64,000 bases of DNA from Reticulitermes lucifugus (Eukaryota; Arthropoda; Insecta; Blattodea; Rhinotermitidae), in NCBI GenBank assembly GCA_026260175.1, contig JAKCWW010000592.1:2303-66302 (forward strand). Direction: 5' to 3'. The notes below the pieces were generated by a model. That model had not been told where the DNA came from. It did not search any database and saw only the letters and a program-made list of their open reading frames with translations. Position 1 is the first letter of the stretch; the number at the start of each line of letters is the position of its first letter. This document shows, in pieces, positions 63,305-64,000 of the stretch. The translations under genes were made by a program, and so were the position numbers.

Positions 63305-63462
63305 TGAAACTAACTCAATAGAGTCCTGCAGAAGCTAATAGTTTCTAAACTAGTCAAAGAATTCCCCACATTTAATGGAAGTCGATAGTTCGTTTCCATA
63401 TTTACAACAGCATGCTGTTGGTCCCTGGCGTGAACCAAATTAATCCAGTCCAAATCGTTCCA
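63305..63462 (-). repeat. LINE family L1a 3' end
   Basis: Minus-strand translation NDLDWINLVHARDQQHAVV, then NMETNYRLPLNVGNSLTSL and ETISFCRTLL parallels DWIHLAQDRDQWRALVNT-MNLRVP and the translated 3' tail of the same LINE. The frame is intact over this piece. Confidence 0.85.
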
Positions 63463-64000
63463 ATTTTTTAAAGATAACTTTAATATTATCCTCTCATTTA
63501 CACCTAGATATTGCAAGCGGCGTCTTTCCTGTAGGTTTTTCAACTAACACTGTATGCATTTTACTGTTCTCCACGCGCTCATCACGTTCCACCACATTTC
63601 GTCCGTTTTAATTTGCTCACACTAATAATATTTGGCGAGGATTGTTAATATTTACGGAACTTCTTATTAGGCAATTTTCCTCCAGCTTCCTCAGGTCAGA
63701 ATATTATCCTCAGTAGTTTGTTCTCTTAAACCCTCGGTGACATTCATGAACTTCTTAGAGTTCATAGAATATGGATTGAATTGCCTCGCGGAATTTGTAG
63801 CTTTATCTGATACTGAACTTCGGAACCTCTGAAATATTAAAGGCTTTTTTATGAGCCGTATGCATCTGTTCATCTGTTTCTAACATGGATTAATGCTACT
63901 AAAGAACTGAAATATCAGTTACAAGTAATTTCTAACAGTTTCACGTATTTTTGCCTTTAAAATTCTTCTAACCGCCCAAAGGAACAAAATAATTTCACGT
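63463..64000. other. No feature recognised
   Basis: AT-rich unique sequence to the window edge. Confidence 0.45.

Overview
The window looks like a slice of a large, repeat-rich insect genome. AT-rich non-coding DNA dominates. It carries many old tRNA-derived SINEs, 5'-truncated non-LTR retrotransposon tails, foldback (palindromic) elements and minisatellites. The LINE tails and SINE bodies resemble families I associate with cockroaches and termites (Blattodea). That placement comes from recalled family resemblance and is moderately confident.

One host gene is unambiguous. Two minus-strand exons (18842-18926 and 17518-17641) encode the basic N-terminal arm and the first two and a half helices of a paired-class homeodomain of the Vsx/Chx10 (visual system homeobox) type. 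The splice sites are clean and the phases match. The second exon ends at the position-46/47 intron site usual for this class. The next exon, which should start with the VWFQNRRAKW recognition helix, was not found between 17517 and position 1, so that intron probably exceeds 17.5 kb. The octapeptide-bearing 5' exon was not recognised to the right either. Much of the window is therefore probably intron and upstream regulatory DNA of this gene. Several homeodomain-site-rich or unusually GC-rich stretches are listed as weak enhancer candidates.

A second possible host exon lies at 63022-63215 (minus). It could be the last exon of a single-pass membrane protein and has an AATAAA signal just downstream. 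It is only plausible.

The rest is repeats, left to right: a SINE fragment at the left edge, a half foldback element and a 57-bp minisatellite (0-2 kb); SINEs and a hairpin element (8-11 kb); a 56-bp minisatellite with an assembly gap (12.4-13.3 kb); the Vsx exons (17.5-18.9 kb); SINEs, several ~0.5-kb GACA-bearing repeats (called R1 here) and LINE tails (20-33 kb); tandem repeats, SINEs and a 300-bp near-perfect palindrome (36-40 kb); another palindrome and a minisatellite (43-44 kb); LINE tails, R1 copies and SINEs (45-59 kb); LINE tails again to the end. No rRNA, functional tRNA, CRISPR, LTR element, Polinton or intact transposon gene was recognised.

The most unusual signal is a shared module, CTGAAGATG + short stem + GAAA. 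It recurs in several otherwise different foldback elements and resembles the conserved core of a hammerhead ribozyme (CUGANGA...GAAA). Stem I is not evident, so this is a hypothesis.
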